A stretch of DNA of 64,000 nucleotides from Winogradskyella immobilis (GCF_021887715.1 NZ_JAIQXX010000002.1:62001-126000), one strand, 5' to 3'. Counted from the stretch's first letter, positions 36,127-45,653 are shown. Notes: a model not told the origin generated them from the sequence alone. Translations and numbers: made by a program.

Positions 36127-37532
36127 TATAATTCTGGGTTTAATAAAGGCAGTTTAATTGTAAAATGTGCGTCATCTTGTTTTATTATCACTTCCTTATC
36201 TGTAAAATATGTATAGCGCTGTTTTATATTGTCTAAACCCGAAGGTTTTTTTGCATTTGAATCATTTTTAGAAACTCGAGTATTGCTAATTACTATATAG
36301 TTTTCTTCAATTGATAGGTCTATTTCTATTGGCATTTCTATACTAAGTATATTATGTTTTATAATGTTTTCTACAATCTGTTGTAATGCCATAGGGATTA
36401 TATAAAAATGTTCTGTTGCATTAATTGTATTCTTAACTACTATGGCATTTTCAAAACGGACCTTTAATAAATCTAAATAGGTGTCTGCAAAAGATAATTC
36501 TTCTTTTAAAGTCACCAAATCTTTAGCTTCTTGATCTAAAAAGTAACGATATATAACTGCCAAATTCTCTGAAAACAAGACTGCTTTTTCTTGATTTTCT
36601 TCAATTAAACCTGTTAACACACTTATATTATTAAATAAAAAATGCGGAGCTATTTGTGTTTTTAATTGTTGATATTTTAATGATGCTTCTAGGCCTATTT
36701 GCTTTAAGCTTTCCTTTTCTGCTTTGTTATTAAAGTAAATGTTATACACATGTATAGTTAATGTCAATAATAATAAATAAGGGCCAATTAAAACCGTGCC
36801 TTGAATCATTTTAATTATATTACTGAAATCAGAAGATAAAATTAAAAATCTGAACCCTATAAATGGTAAAACTATAACATTGATAAAATATGTTATGCCA
36901 AATATTACATATGAATTGTACTCTTTCTTGTAGGATAAAACAATAGCGTAATAGACAATGCTAACTGATAATAACCCTAAAGAAAAAATTATAATTGAAA
37001 AACTTGACTCTACTAATTGATAGTTGAAAAAAGAATAAATACCTAAGTAAATTAATGATATTATCATCCAGGGCAATAGGATGTCTTTAAATTCAATTAT
37101 CATAAAATCCTGTTTTTGCTTCCGCTTATTAGTCAATAAAGAATAAATCAAATAACTAATTACAGATATGATTCCTGATATCGTTCCGTTGAAAAGAAAA
37201 ACATCATTAAATAAAGATAATGACATCCCTCTTTTATCAATAGAAAATTGAATCCATGCAAATACATAGGTTATTATAAATGACAATAAAAAAATAATAC
37301 CAATAGATTTAAGAACTTGTTTAAAACTATATTTTTGAGGAGATTTAAATAAAATTACTGATATAAAACATGGTACAAAAAAGAGAGCTATCGTAAATAT
37401 GCCTATTTCTTTAAAATTTGCTATAGCGTCTTCAAGGCTTTCAAGACTTATATTAACAAGGTAACCGCCTAAATTAATTGAACCAGATATTACTAATGCA
37501 TAAATAAATGCGTTTTTTAACCTTTTATTCAT
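36126..37532 (-). CDS. LytS-type sensor histidine kinase with multi-pass membrane N-terminus
   Basis: A 468-residue kinase. The first 250 or so residues hold about seven to eight membrane segments; then a coiled linker, the phospho-acceptor His in QIAPHFLFNNIS (about residue 288) of the His_kinase family and a compact ATPase domain (LQQIVENIIKHN, KKPSGLDNIKQRY). It lacks an extracytoplasmic sensor domain, so the signal may be membrane-borne. It forms an operon with the response regulator that follows. Confidence 0.92.
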   Translation of the reverse strand: MNKRLKNAFIYALVISGSINLGGYLVNISLESLEDAIANFKEIGIFTIALFFVPCFISVILFKSPQKYSFKQVLKSIGIIFLLSFIITYVFAWIQFSIDKRGMSLSLFNDVFLFNGTISGIISVISYLIYSLLTNKRKQKQDFMIIEFKDILLPWMIISLIYLGIYSFFNYQLVESSFSIIIFSLGLLSVSIVYYAIVLSYKKEYNSYVIFGITYFINVIVLPFIGFRFLILSSDFSNIIKMIQGTVLIGPYLLLLTLTIHVYNIYFNNKAEKESLKQIGLEASLKYQQLKTQIAPHFLFNNISVLTGLIEENQEKAVLFSENLAVIYRYFLDQEAKDLVTLKEELSFADTYLDLLKVRFENAIVVKNTINATEHFYIIPMALQQIVENIIKHNILSIEMPIEIDLSIEENYIVISNTRVSKNDSNAKKPSGLDNIKQRYTYFTDKEVIIKQDDAHFTIKLPLLNPEL

Positions 37533-37697
37533 AATTACAAGATATGTTAAACTCTAACAAATCTTATTGTTTTTAAAATTCTAAAAAAATAAAAAATAGT
37601 GAAGTGTTTCTTTTTAATAGTGAAAGGTTAAATTTTAACTAAATCTTTGTAATGCTTTAATTGATTTGGCAACTAATGCTTTTTAATATTAGTTGTA

Positions 37698-38306
37698 ATG
37701 CTTAAACACATATTTTCAATTTTTCTTCTATTTACTTCTACGCTTTTACTAGCTCAAACGGATTGGACTTTAAAAAAAGATGATAATGGTATAAAGATTT
37801 ATACCAGACCCGTTGCAGATGAGACTTTAGACGAGTACAAAGCAATTACAGTTGTGGATACAAGAATTGATAATGTTGTCTCAGAACTTTTAACGGCACC
37901 AAAATATGAGGATTCTTGCGAACCTGGAATTAGTTATTACATTAAACAATTATCAGATAATCAACATGTGTTTTATGCCCACAAACCACTACCATGGCCT
38001 ATACGCGATAGAGATATCATTACGCTTTTAACTGTAGAAAAAATTTCAGATTTAAAATACAAATTAATTTTAGAGAGTTTACCAGATGCCATTCCTGAAA
38101 AAGAAAAAACTATTAGAATTAAAAAACTTATGGGCTACTGGCTTTTAGAAGCCGATGGTAATACTACAAAAATAACACAGCAGCTTTTTGTTAATCCTGA
38201 AGGCACATTACCCGCTTTTGTTATTAATAATTTACTTATAAAAGGACCTTTTAAAACTTTTTCAGAATTAAAGGAAACACTTAAAGATTCTGACGATAAG
38301 TTTTAA
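37698..38306 (+). CDS. START/SRPBCC-domain exported protein
   Basis: A 202-residue protein with signal peptide (to LLLAQT). The mature part follows the START lipid-binding pattern: WTLKKDDNGIKIYTRPV, VFYAHKPLPWPIRDRDII and LLIKGPFKTFSELKE at the end. It is divergent from the LytS/LytR pair, which may control it; this is inference from position. Ligand unknown. Confidence 0.85.
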   Translation: MLKHIFSIFLLFTSTLLLAQTDWTLKKDDNGIKIYTRPVADETLDEYKAITVVDTRIDNVVSELLTAPKYEDSCEPGISYYIKQLSDNQHVFYAHKPLPWPIRDRDIITLLTVEKISDLKYKLILESLPDAIPEKEKTIRIKKLMGYWLLEADGNTTKITQQLFVNPEGTLPAFVINNLLIKGPFKTFSELKETLKDSDDKF

Positions 38307-38340
38307 AACAATAAAAATATGAGTTTGCAATTAATCCCTG

Positions 38341-38348
38341 TATATTTG
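38341..38348 (+). promoter_or_regulatory. -7 promoter box TATATTTG of the PfkB gene
   Basis: Exact TAnnTTTG match 23 bp before the ATG at 38372. An upstream TTTG exists at 38324-38327 but at a shorter distance than the consensus. Confidence 0.5.
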
Positions 38349-38371
38349 CACAGAAATTTGAAATTAATCTT

Positions 38372-39298
38372 ATGAGTAAGTTAGTTATTGTTGGTACTGT
38401 AGCCTTTGACGCTATTGAAACTCCTTTTGGAAAAACCGACAAAATTCTTGGTGGTGCAGGTACTTTTATTGGCTTAGCAGCATCTCAATTTAAAGTAGAT
38501 TCTGCTGTAGTATCTGTAGTTGGTGGTGATTTTCCTAAAGATTATTTAGACCTTATGTCTAATAAAAATATAGGCATCTCTGGCATAGAAATAGTTGAAG
38601 ACGGAAAAACATTTTTCTGGAGTGGTAAGTATCATAACGACATGAACTCTAGAGACACTCTTGTAACTGAACTTAACGTATTAGCTGATTTTGAACCTAA
38701 AGTACCAGAAAATTATAAAGATGCTGAAGTTGTAATGCTAGGTAATTTACATCCGTTAACTCAAATGAGTGTATTGAATCAAATGCACAATAAACCAAAA
38801 TTAGTTGTTTTAGATACTATGAATTTTTGGATGGATTGTGCACTAGACGATTTACATAATACAATAAAACATGTAGATGTTATAACTATTAATGACGAAG
38901 AAGTAAGACAATTAACTGGAGAATACTCTTTAGTTGTCGCTGCTAGAAAAATCCACGAAATGGGACCTAAATATGTGGTGATAAAAAAAGGAGAACATGG
39001 CGCGTTATTATTTCATGACGATAATGTTTTTTATGCTCCTGCTTTACCTTTAGAGGAAGTTTTTGATCCAACAGGAGCTGGAGATACTTTTGCTGGAGGA
39101 TTTACGGGTTATTTAGCAAAAACATCTGATTTCTCTTTTGAAAACATGAAAAACGCTGTAATATATGGTTCAACATTGGCGTCATTTTGTGTAGAAAAAT
39201 TTGGAACAGAACGCATGTTAGATTTAAATGCCGATGAAGTTAATAAACGCTTACAACAATTTAAACAGCTAACGCAATTTGAAATAGAATTGACATAA
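38372..39298 (+). CDS. PfkB-family carbohydrate/nucleoside kinase
   Basis: A 308-residue ribokinase-like enzyme. GGAGTFIGLAAS near the N-terminus binds substrate; the PfkB signature DPTGAGDTFAGGF (about residues 230-242) carries the catalytic Asp and anion hole. The sugar or nucleoside substrate cannot be fixed; a longer purF-type gene follows after a terminator. Related flavobacterial entries are often annotated sugar kinase. Confidence 0.88.
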   Translation: MSKLVIVGTVAFDAIETPFGKTDKILGGAGTFIGLAASQFKVDSAVVSVVGGDFPKDYLDLMSNKNIGISGIEIVEDGKTFFWSGKYHNDMNSRDTLVTELNVLADFEPKVPENYKDAEVVMLGNLHPLTQMSVLNQMHNKPKLVVLDTMNFWMDCALDDLHNTIKHVDVITINDEEVRQLTGEYSLVVAARKIHEMGPKYVVIKKGEHGALLFHDDNVFYAPALPLEEVFDPTGAGDTFAGGFTGYLAKTSDFSFENMKNAVIYGSTLASFCVEKFGTERMLDLNADEVNKRLQQFKQLTQFEIELT

Positions 39299-39303
39299 AA
39301 CAC

Positions 39304-39332
39304 AAACGCGCACAATTACGAGCGCGTTTTTT
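39304..39332 (+). terminator. Rho-independent terminator between pfkB-type and purF-type genes
   Basis: AAACGCGC and GCGCGTTT form a perfect 8-bp stem, followed by a TTTT run. Read-through or a second promoter would be needed for joint expression of the two genes. Confidence 0.75.
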
Positions 39333-39367
39333 CATATAAAAAACAAACAACTCACAACACAACAACA

Positions 39368-41266
39368 ATGAGTGACGCTTTAAAACACGAATGTGGTATT
39401 GCACAAATTAGACTCTTAAAACCACTAGAGTACTACAAAAAAAAATACGGAAGTGCTTTTTATGGTGTAAATAAAATGTATCTAATGATGGAAAAGCAGC
39501 ATAACCGTGGACAAGACGGCGCTGGTTTTGCAAGTATTAAGTTAGATGCTAAACCTGGCGAACGCTATATTAGTAGAGTTCGTTCTACTGAACAACAACC
39601 AATTCAAGATATTTTTGCGCAAATTAATGCACGTATTAATAAAGAGTTAACTGAGCATCCTGAATATAATGACAATGTTGCCTTACAGAAGAAAAACATT
39701 CCATACATCGGCGAAGTACTTTTAGGCCATGTCCGTTATGGTACTTTTGGAAAAAATAGTGTAGAAAGTGTTCATCCGTTTTTAAGACAAAATAACTGGC
39801 AGCACAGAAACTTAATTATGGCTGGTAACTTTAACATGACTAATGTTAAAGAACTTTTTAATAACCTTATTGAACTTGGTCAACACCCAAAAGAATATAC
39901 AGACACCATTACTATAATGGAAAAAATAGGTCATTTTTTAGATGATGCTGTTAGTAAAATATATAAAGATCTTAAAAAAGAAGGTTATAGTAAAAATGAA
40001 TGTTCTCCTTTAATTGCAGAACGTTTAAATGTGGCTAAAATTCTAAGGAAAGCTGCTAAAAATTGGGATGGAGGTTATGCTATGGCTGGCTTATTAGGTC
40101 ATGGAGATTCATTTGTGCTTAGAGATCCTGCAGGTATTAGGCCTACATATTATTATAAAGATGATGAAGTTGTTGTTGTTGCTTCAGAACGTCCTGTAAT
40201 ACAAACGGTTTTTAATGTAGACTTTGATGAGGTTAAAGAATTAGAACCTGGTCATGCAATAATTACTAAAAAGTCTGGCGAAACTCAGATTAAAAAGATT
40301 TTAGAACCTTTAGAACGTAAAGCATGCTCTTTTGAGCGGATTTATTTCTCAAGAGGTAGTGATGCTGAAATTTATAAAGAACGTAAAGAGCTTGGACGTC
40401 TTTTAATGCCAAAAGTATTAGAAGCTATTGATAATGACACCGAGAACTCTGTCTTTTCTTTTATTCCTAATACTGCAGAAACTTCATTCTTTGGAATGAT
40501 TGATACTGTTGAAGAACATCTTAATGAAAAGAAAACTGCAGCTATTTTAGCTGGTGAAGGTAAACTCTCAGCAGAACGCGTTACAGAAATATTACAAGAA
40601 CGCCCTAGAATTGAAAAAATAGCGATTAAAGATGTAAAACTAAGAACCTTTATTACTGAAGATAGTAGTAGAGATGACCTTGTTGCGCATGTTTATGATG
40701 TAACTTATGGTGTGATTAAACCAACAGATAATCTTGTTATTATAGATGATAGTATTGTTAGAGGTACAACACTTAAAAAGAGTATCATTAAAATGATGGA
40801 TCGACTTAATCCTAAGAAAATTGTTGTTGTCTCTTCTGCTCCACAAATACGTTACCCAGATTGTTACGGAATAGATATGGCTAATCTAGAAAGCTTAGTT
40901 GCTTTTAGAGCCGCTTTAGAGTTATTAAAAGACACTAACAATTATGGTATTGTAGAAGAAGTGTATCATAAATGTAAAGCGCAAACAAATCTTGAGGATA
41001 AAGATGTAAAGAATTTTGTTAAAGAGGTTTACGATAATTTTACTGATGAAGAAATCTCTGATAAAATTTCAGAATTATTAAGTGATAAAAACGTTAATGC
41101 AGAAGTTAAAATTATTTTTCAACCTGTAGAAAATTTACATAAAGCTTGTCCTAAAAATTTAGGGGATTGGTACTTTACTGGTGACTATCCTACAGTTGGA
41201 GGTAACCGTGTGGTTAACAGAGCATTTATTAATTTCTTTGAAGGCAACAAAGAGCGAGCATATTAA
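39368..41266 (+). CDS. Amidophosphoribosyltransferase, long (632-residue) form
   Basis: A glutamine-dependent PurF-type enzyme making phosphoribosylamine from PRPP. The catalytic N-terminal cysteine is Cys9 in HECGIAQIR, so an eight-residue leader must be removed, as in other PurF proteins with propeptides. QHNRGQDGAGFASI and GHVRYGTFG mark the glutaminase half; the PRPP loop is LVIIDDSIVRGTTLKKS (about residues 457-473). It is much longer than the usual 470-510 residues, with inserts in the first half and an extended C-terminus. It may be a second, specialised paralogue; whether a shorter purF exists elsewhere is not visible. I leave the symbol blank for that reason. Confidence 0.85.
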   Translation: MSDALKHECGIAQIRLLKPLEYYKKKYGSAFYGVNKMYLMMEKQHNRGQDGAGFASIKLDAKPGERYISRVRSTEQQPIQDIFAQINARINKELTEHPEYNDNVALQKKNIPYIGEVLLGHVRYGTFGKNSVESVHPFLRQNNWQHRNLIMAGNFNMTNVKELFNNLIELGQHPKEYTDTITIMEKIGHFLDDAVSKIYKDLKKEGYSKNECSPLIAERLNVAKILRKAAKNWDGGYAMAGLLGHGDSFVLRDPAGIRPTYYYKDDEVVVVASERPVIQTVFNVDFDEVKELEPGHAIITKKSGETQIKKILEPLERKACSFERIYFSRGSDAEIYKERKELGRLLMPKVLEAIDNDTENSVFSFIPNTAETSFFGMIDTVEEHLNEKKTAAILAGEGKLSAERVTEILQERPRIEKIAIKDVKLRTFITEDSSRDDLVAHVYDVTYGVIKPTDNLVIIDDSIVRGTTLKKSIIKMMDRLNPKKIVVVSSAPQIRYPDCYGIDMANLESLVAFRAALELLKDTNNYGIVEEVYHKCKAQTNLEDKDVKNFVKEVYDNFTDEEISDKISELLSDKNVNAEVKIIFQPVENLHKACPKNLGDWYFTGDYPTVGGNRVVNRAFINFFEGNKERAY

Positions 41267-41321
41267 AGAAAATTATTCGTTTTATCGATAATTTTACTTC
41301 TTTCAGCCAAAAAAAATGCAT

Positions 41322-41335
41322 TTCATCTATTATTT
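41322..41335 (+). promoter_or_regulatory. Conserved upstream box of small RNA gene 1
   Basis: TTCATCTATTATTT recurs exactly 203 bp downstream (41525-41538) with a single change, at the same distance from each small RNA -7 box. It covers the place where the -33 element or an activator site is expected. Confidence 0.45.
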
Positions 41336-41359
41336 GATCGCATTTTAACAAAATAAATC

Positions 41360-41367
41360 TACCTTGT
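41360..41367 (+). promoter_or_regulatory. -7 promoter-like box TACCTTGT of small RNA gene 1
   Basis: A near match to TAnnTTTG, ending 3-4 nt before the conserved RNA block. Its offset from the block is the same as that of the perfect box of copy 2. Confidence 0.45.
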
Positions 41368-41370
41368 TAC

Positions 41371-41443
41371 CACCATAACATAAGTAGGTTAAGTTCATGG
41401 TAGATTTGGGGCAAAAAAAGGTGATTTTACGATCACCTTTTTT
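41371..41443 (+). ncRNA. Putative small RNA 1 of a tandem pair
   Basis: A block of 47 nt (41371-41417) is repeated with one substitution at 41574-41620, 203 bp on. The block ends in GATTTGGGGCAAAAA and runs directly into a terminator hairpin, GGTGAT-tttacg-ATCACC plus T7. The block start can fold ACCAT with ATGGT. No open reading frame of note exists in the block. The 5' end is inferred from the promoter-like box at 41360-41367. Predicted transcript about 73 nt. I could not place it in a known RNA family; comparison with Rfam Bacteroidota motifs such as Flavo-1 is needed. Confidence 0.6.
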
Positions 41444-41444
41444 T
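41413..41444 (+). terminator. Terminator of small RNA 1
   Basis: A run of A residues, 6-bp stem GGTGAT/ATCACC and T7, giving a longer stem if A/T pairs are counted. Confidence 0.75.
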
Positions 41445-41562
41445 ATGCACATAACTTAAACAAGCTATTTTTATTTTAAGGAAATATTAATGTCCTTTCA
41501 TCGGTTAGCCTAATTTATAAGTAGTTCATCTGTTATTTTACTTTTATTAAAAAGTGTTAATA

Positions 41563-41570
41563 TATATTTG
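41563..41570 (+). promoter_or_regulatory. -7 promoter box TATATTTG of small RNA gene 2
   Basis: Exact TAnnTTTG match, ending 3 nt before the conserved RNA block at 41574. Confidence 0.6.
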
Positions 41571-41573
41571 CTT

Positions 41574-41645
41574 CACCATAACATAAGTAGGTTAAGTTTA
41601 TGGTAGATTTGGGGCAAAAAGGATGAACAGATGTTCATCCTTTTT
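41574..41645 (+). ncRNA. Putative small RNA 2 of a tandem pair
   Basis: The second copy of the 47-nt block (41574-41620; the single difference from copy 1 is T for C at position 25). Here ACCATAA and TTATGGT can form a 7-bp stem. It is followed at once by a different terminator, GGATGAAC-AGAT-GTTCATCC plus T5. The stem sequence is unrelated to that of copy 1, so the block is conserved while the terminators are only functionally alike. A perfect -7 box sits just upstream. Predicted about 72 nt. Confidence 0.62.
41616..41645 (+). terminator. Terminator of small RNA 2
   Basis: A5, a perfect 8-bp stem GGATGAAC/GTTCATCC with AGAT loop, then T5. Confidence 0.8.
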
Positions 41646-41703
41646 CATTTTATTCTCACAAAAGTGAGAATCTATTTGTCTTAAAAACAGAAAAATAAAG
41701 CAT

Positions 41704-41734
41704 AAAAAACCCAAGCTTTTAAGCTTGGGTTTTA
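41704..41734. terminator. Bidirectional terminator, serving sodA on the minus strand
   Basis: AAAACCCAAGCTT and AAGCTTGGGTTTT form a perfect stem just downstream of the sodA stop. A smaller perfect hairpin, ATTCTCAC-AAAA-GTGAGAAT, lies between it and small RNA 2 (about 41651-41670). Confidence 0.8.
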
Positions 41735-41764
41735 CTATTTAGAATATTTCTCTATGCTAATAAA

Positions 41765-42373
41765 TTATTTAGCTTCGGCATATCTTCTTTCAACTTCATT
41801 CCAATTAATAACATTAAAAAATGCATTAATATAATCTGGTCTTCTATTTTGGTAGTTTAGGTAATATGCGTGCTCCCATACATCTAATCCTAATATTGGT
41901 GTGCCTCCGCAACCAACTCCAGACATTAAAGGATTGTCTTGATTTGGAGTAGAACATACTTCTACTTTTCCTCCTTTGTGTACACATAACCAAGCCCAAC
42001 CTGATCCAAATTGTGTAGCTGCTGCTTTACTAAATGCTTCAATAAAAGCATCTTTTGATCCAAACTCAGCTTCAATAGCATCTTTTAATTCTCCAGAAAG
42101 ATAACCTCTATCTTCAGGGTTCATAACATCCCAGAACAATGAATGGTTATAGAAACCTCCTCCGTTATTTCTAACTGCGTTATTGTTCATGTCTAAGTTT
42201 GTTAATATATCTTCAATAGATTTTCCTTCTAAATCCGTGCCTTCGACGGCAGCATTTAATTTTGTAGTATATCCGTTATGATGTTTAGAATGGTGGATTT
42301 CCATTGTACGTGCATCAATATTTGGTTCTAAAGCATCGTAAGCATATTTCAATTTCGGTAATTCAAAAGCCAT
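41765..42373 (-). CDS. sodA: Superoxide dismutase, Fe/Mn type
   Basis: Dismutates superoxide in the cytoplasm. The 202-residue protein has the four metal ligands: His in [12 protein letters not shown] (about residue 27), His in NHSLFWD (about 76), and Asp and His in [14 protein letters not shown] (about 164-168). Fe versus Mn cannot be decided safely. Single-gene unit, ending at the terminator at 41704. Confidence 0.95.
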   Translation of the reverse strand: MAFELPKLKYAYDALEPNIDARTMEIHHSKHHNGYTTKLNAAVEGTDLEGKSIEDILTNLDMNNNAVRNNGGGFYNHSLFWDVMNPEDRGYLSGELKDAIEAEFGSKDAFIEAFSKAAATQFGSGWAWLCVHKGGKVEVCSTPNQDNPLMSGVGCGGTPILGLDVWEHAYYLNYQNRRPDYINAFFNVINWNEVERRYAEAK

Positions 42374-42485
42374 AATCGTCTATTTTTAAAAGTTAAAAAA
42401 TTAATTTTCACAAATTTACAATATTGATTGCAAGAAATTCTAAATTAATTATTAAGATTAGCTATTTTGGTATAAAATTTATCTG

Positions 42486-45400
42486 TTGCTAGATTCTTCA
42501 TTTAAAATATACAATGCCTCAGCTGGGAGTGGAAAAACATTCACTCTTGCTAAATCTTATCTTAAACTTTTAATTGTTTCAAAATACTCAGAACAATTTA
42601 AGCATATACTAGCCCTTACATTTACTAACAAAGCTGTTGGCGAAATGAAAACTAGAATCATTGATATGCTAAGAGCTTTCTCAGATACAGACAGCCTTAA
42701 AAAACCTAATTCTATGTTTTTGGCAATTTGCGAAGAAATGTCTATTGAACCTAGAGTACTTCAAACAAAATCTAAGCAAGTTTTAAAACATATTATGCAT
42801 AATTACGCTGCTTTTGATATTTCTACTATTGATGGATTTACTCACCGTATTATTAGAACTTTTGCTTTTGATCTTAAATTACCTGTAAACTTTGAAGTAG
42901 AATTAGACCAAGATCTATTACTGCATCAAGCTGTAGATCGTTTAATAGCTAAAGCAGGAAGTGATAAAGAACTCACAAAGACATTAGTTGATTTTGCTAT
43001 TGAAAAAGCAGATGACGATAAAAGCTGGGATATTAGTTACGATTTTAATAAAATTTCTAAACTACTAGTTAATGAAAACGACTTATCTTATTTAAAGACG
43101 TTAAAAGATAAAACCTTTGACGATTTTAAAGTATTAAAACAAAATGTTTTAAAAAAACTAAAAGATTGTGAGCAGTCAATTGTATCGTCCTCTCAAAAAG
43201 TACTGCTATTAATTGAAGAAGCTGGGTTACAGTTTGATGATTTTAATAGAAAATCATTACCAAATCATTTTTTAAACCTTAGTAATAAACGCTTCGATAT
43301 TAAAATGGATTCTGCTTGGCAAACTACTTTAATGGAAGGTGGTATCTTATACCCCAAAAGAGTTACTGAACATATTGCTTCTATAATTGAACAAATTCAA
43401 AATGACTTATCATTAGCTTTTATAGAAACTAAAGCACTAGTATTTCAACATCGATTTTTAAAATCCGTATATAAAAACATAACCCCTTTGTCTGTTTTAA
43501 ATGCAATACAAAATGAATTGAAAGCCATAAAGGAAGATCAGAATATTCTTTTAATATCTGAGTTTAATACACTGATAAATAATGAAATTAAAAATCAACC
43601 AACACCATTTATATATGAACGTCTTGGTGAAAAGTTTCTTCATTATTTTATAGACGAGTTTCAGGACACTTCTACAATGCAATGGAGAAATTTATTGCCC
43701 CTATTAGATAACTCTATCTCTAGCACTAATGGTTCTGTAATGCTTGTTGGTGATGCTAAACAGGCCATTTACAGATGGCGCGGTGGACAAGCTGAGCAAT
43801 TTATAAATCTATACAATAAAACAGAATCTCCATTTTATACAGAACCTATAATCTATAATTTAGATACTAACTATAGGAGCTCTGAAGCGATTATAAATTT
43901 TAACAATTCGTTTTTCAAATTTATTTCAAATCATTTTCTAAACGATAAAAACTACCAATTGCTTTATGAAAATTCTAAACAAAATACATTTAAACAGCAT
44001 ACTGGTTTTGTGGATCTTAATTTTTTAGAATTTAATAAAGATGATGATAAAGCACTATTGTATTCAGAAGAGACCTATAAAATCATTACCAAATGCTTAG
44101 ATCTCAATTATAGCTTTAAGGAGATTACAGTTATTGTTAGAAAGAAAAAAGAAGGCATAGCAATTGCTAATTACCTAACTCAAAAAGGCATACCAATTAT
44201 TTCTTCAGAAACCTTATTGATTAATAATTCTCCTAAAATTAAATTTATAAATCATATTCTATATCTATTATCTAATCCTAACGATAATTCTAAAAAAATA
44301 GCTGTTCTTAATTTTATTGCAGAACAAAAAAACATTGCTGATAAACACTCCTTTTTTAAAGCACTTATCGGTTTATCAATTACTGAAATCTTTAAACACT
44401 TAAGTCATTATAATATAAATATTAGTTATTCTAAATTATTGCAAATGCCAATTTATGAAGTGGTAGAATGTATTATTAGAAGTTTTTCTTTAGTTGATGT
44501 GTCTGACGCCTATATTCAGTTTTATTTAGATCTTGTTTTAGAGTTTAGTCAAAAACAAATTGCAGACATATTAGGTTTTTTAGATTATTTTGAAAAGAAA
44601 AAAGACAGTCTTAGTATTGCTATGCCTAGTGATAAAGATGCGGTATCTATAATGACAATCCATAAATCGAAAGGATTAGAGTTTCCTGTTGTTATTTTTC
44701 CTTTTGCTGATTTAGATATTTACAGAGAGTTAGAGCCCAAAGCTTGGTTTCCTTTAGATGCTGAACATTATAATGGTTTTGATTACGCTTTATTAAATTA
44801 TAATAAAGATTTTGAAAATTATGGAGACACAGGTATTTCAATTTTTAACAAGCATCAATCCCAATTAGAGTTAGATAATATTAACCTCCTTTATGTTGCT
44901 TTGACAAGAGCAGTAGAACACCTATATATTATATCGAAAAAAGATATTTCATCAAAAGGGATCGTTAATGAAAAAACATATGCAGGTCTTTTAATTAATT
45001 ATCTTAAAAATGAAAGTTTATGGAATGAGAATAAAAATAGTTTTGTTTTTGGATGCAATGATAAATTTTCTATAACAACTACCGAAAATGATACAACAGA
45101 TTCATATCAATTTATATCTACATCAAAGGAGTCTCATAATCTCAAAATAATAACAAATTCTGGTACTATGTGGGACACCGATCAAGAAGAAGCTATTGAA
45201 CGTGGCAATTTAGTTCACCTCATATTATCTAAAATTAATACCAGTCATGATATTGAATTTGTTTTAACTGATTTTATAAACTCTGGCGAAATTAAAGAAA
45301 GTGATGCTTCAAAGCTAAAAAAGAGTATTACTAACATTATCACTCATCCTGATTTAAAAAATTACTATACTGATAGTTATACCATATATAATGAACAAGA

Positions 45401-45614
45401 TATTATAACTACTAATGGTAACATAATAAGGCCCGATCGTTTAGTCATTAAAGATAACCAAGCTATTATTATAGATTACAAAACAGGAGCAGAAGATATA
45501 AAACACAAATCTCAACTAGATAATTATACTTCTGTTATTAATAATATGGGTTATAACGTTCTAAAAAAAATACTAGTTTATATCAATCATTCTGTTAAAA
45601 TAGTTCAAGTATAA
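42486..45614 (+). CDS. UvrD-type helicase-nuclease, AddA/RecB-like
   Basis: A 1042-residue subunit of the double-strand-break processing enzyme. Walker A is ASAGSGKTFTLAKS (residues about 11-24), motif Ia LTFTNKAVGEMKTRI, motif II FIDEFQDTS, motif III GDAKQAIYRWRGG, motif V IMTIHKSKGLEFPVVIF, motif VI YVALTRAVEHLYI, and a C-terminal nuclease motif IIIDYKTGAED with Asp and Lys. The start is a TTG at 42486: no ATG lies before Walker A. Its AddB-like partner is at 48428, separated by kbl and an OmpA gene. Confidence 0.9.
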   Translation: MLDSSFKIYNASAGSGKTFTLAKSYLKLLIVSKYSEQFKHILALTFTNKAVGEMKTRIIDMLRAFSDTDSLKKPNSMFLAICEEMSIEPRVLQTKSKQVLKHIMHNYAAFDISTIDGFTHRIIRTFAFDLKLPVNFEVELDQDLLLHQAVDRLIAKAGSDKELTKTLVDFAIEKADDDKSWDISYDFNKISKLLVNENDLSYLKTLKDKTFDDFKVLKQNVLKKLKDCEQSIVSSSQKVLLLIEEAGLQFDDFNRKSLPNHFLNLSNKRFDIKMDSAWQTTLMEGGILYPKRVTEHIASIIEQIQNDLSLAFIETKALVFQHRFLKSVYKNITPLSVLNAIQNELKAIKEDQNILLISEFNTLINNEIKNQPTPFIYERLGEKFLHYFIDEFQDTSTMQWRNLLPLLDNSISSTNGSVMLVGDAKQAIYRWRGGQAEQFINLYNKTESPFYTEPIIYNLDTNYRSSEAIINFNNSFFKFISNHFLNDKNYQLLYENSKQNTFKQHTGFVDLNFLEFNKDDDKALLYSEETYKIITKCLDLNYSFKEITVIVRKKKEGIAIANYLTQKGIPIISSETLLINNSPKIKFINHILYLLSNPNDNSKKIAVLNFIAEQKNIADKHSFFKALIGLSITEIFKHLSHYNINISYSKLLQMPIYEVVECIIRSFSLVDVSDAYIQFYLDLVLEFSQKQIADILGFLDYFEKKKDSLSIAMPSDKDAVSIMTIHKSKGLEFPVVIFPFADLDIYRELEPKAWFPLDAEHYNGFDYALLNYNKDFENYGDTGISIFNKHQSQLELDNINLLYVALTRAVEHLYIISKKDISSKGIVNEKTYAGLLINYLKNESLWNENKNSFVFGCNDKFSITTTENDTTDSYQFISTSKESHNLKIITNSGTMWDTDQEEAIERGNLVHLILSKINTSHDIEFVLTDFINSGEIKESDASKLKKSITNIITHPDLKNYYTDSYTIYNEQDIITTNGNIIRPDRLVIKDNQAIIIDYKTGAEDIKHKSQLDNYTSVINNMGYNVLKKILVYINHSVKIVQV

Positions 45615-45653
45615 TATTAACTTTGTAATCCTAATTTTTATAAAATCAAACTG

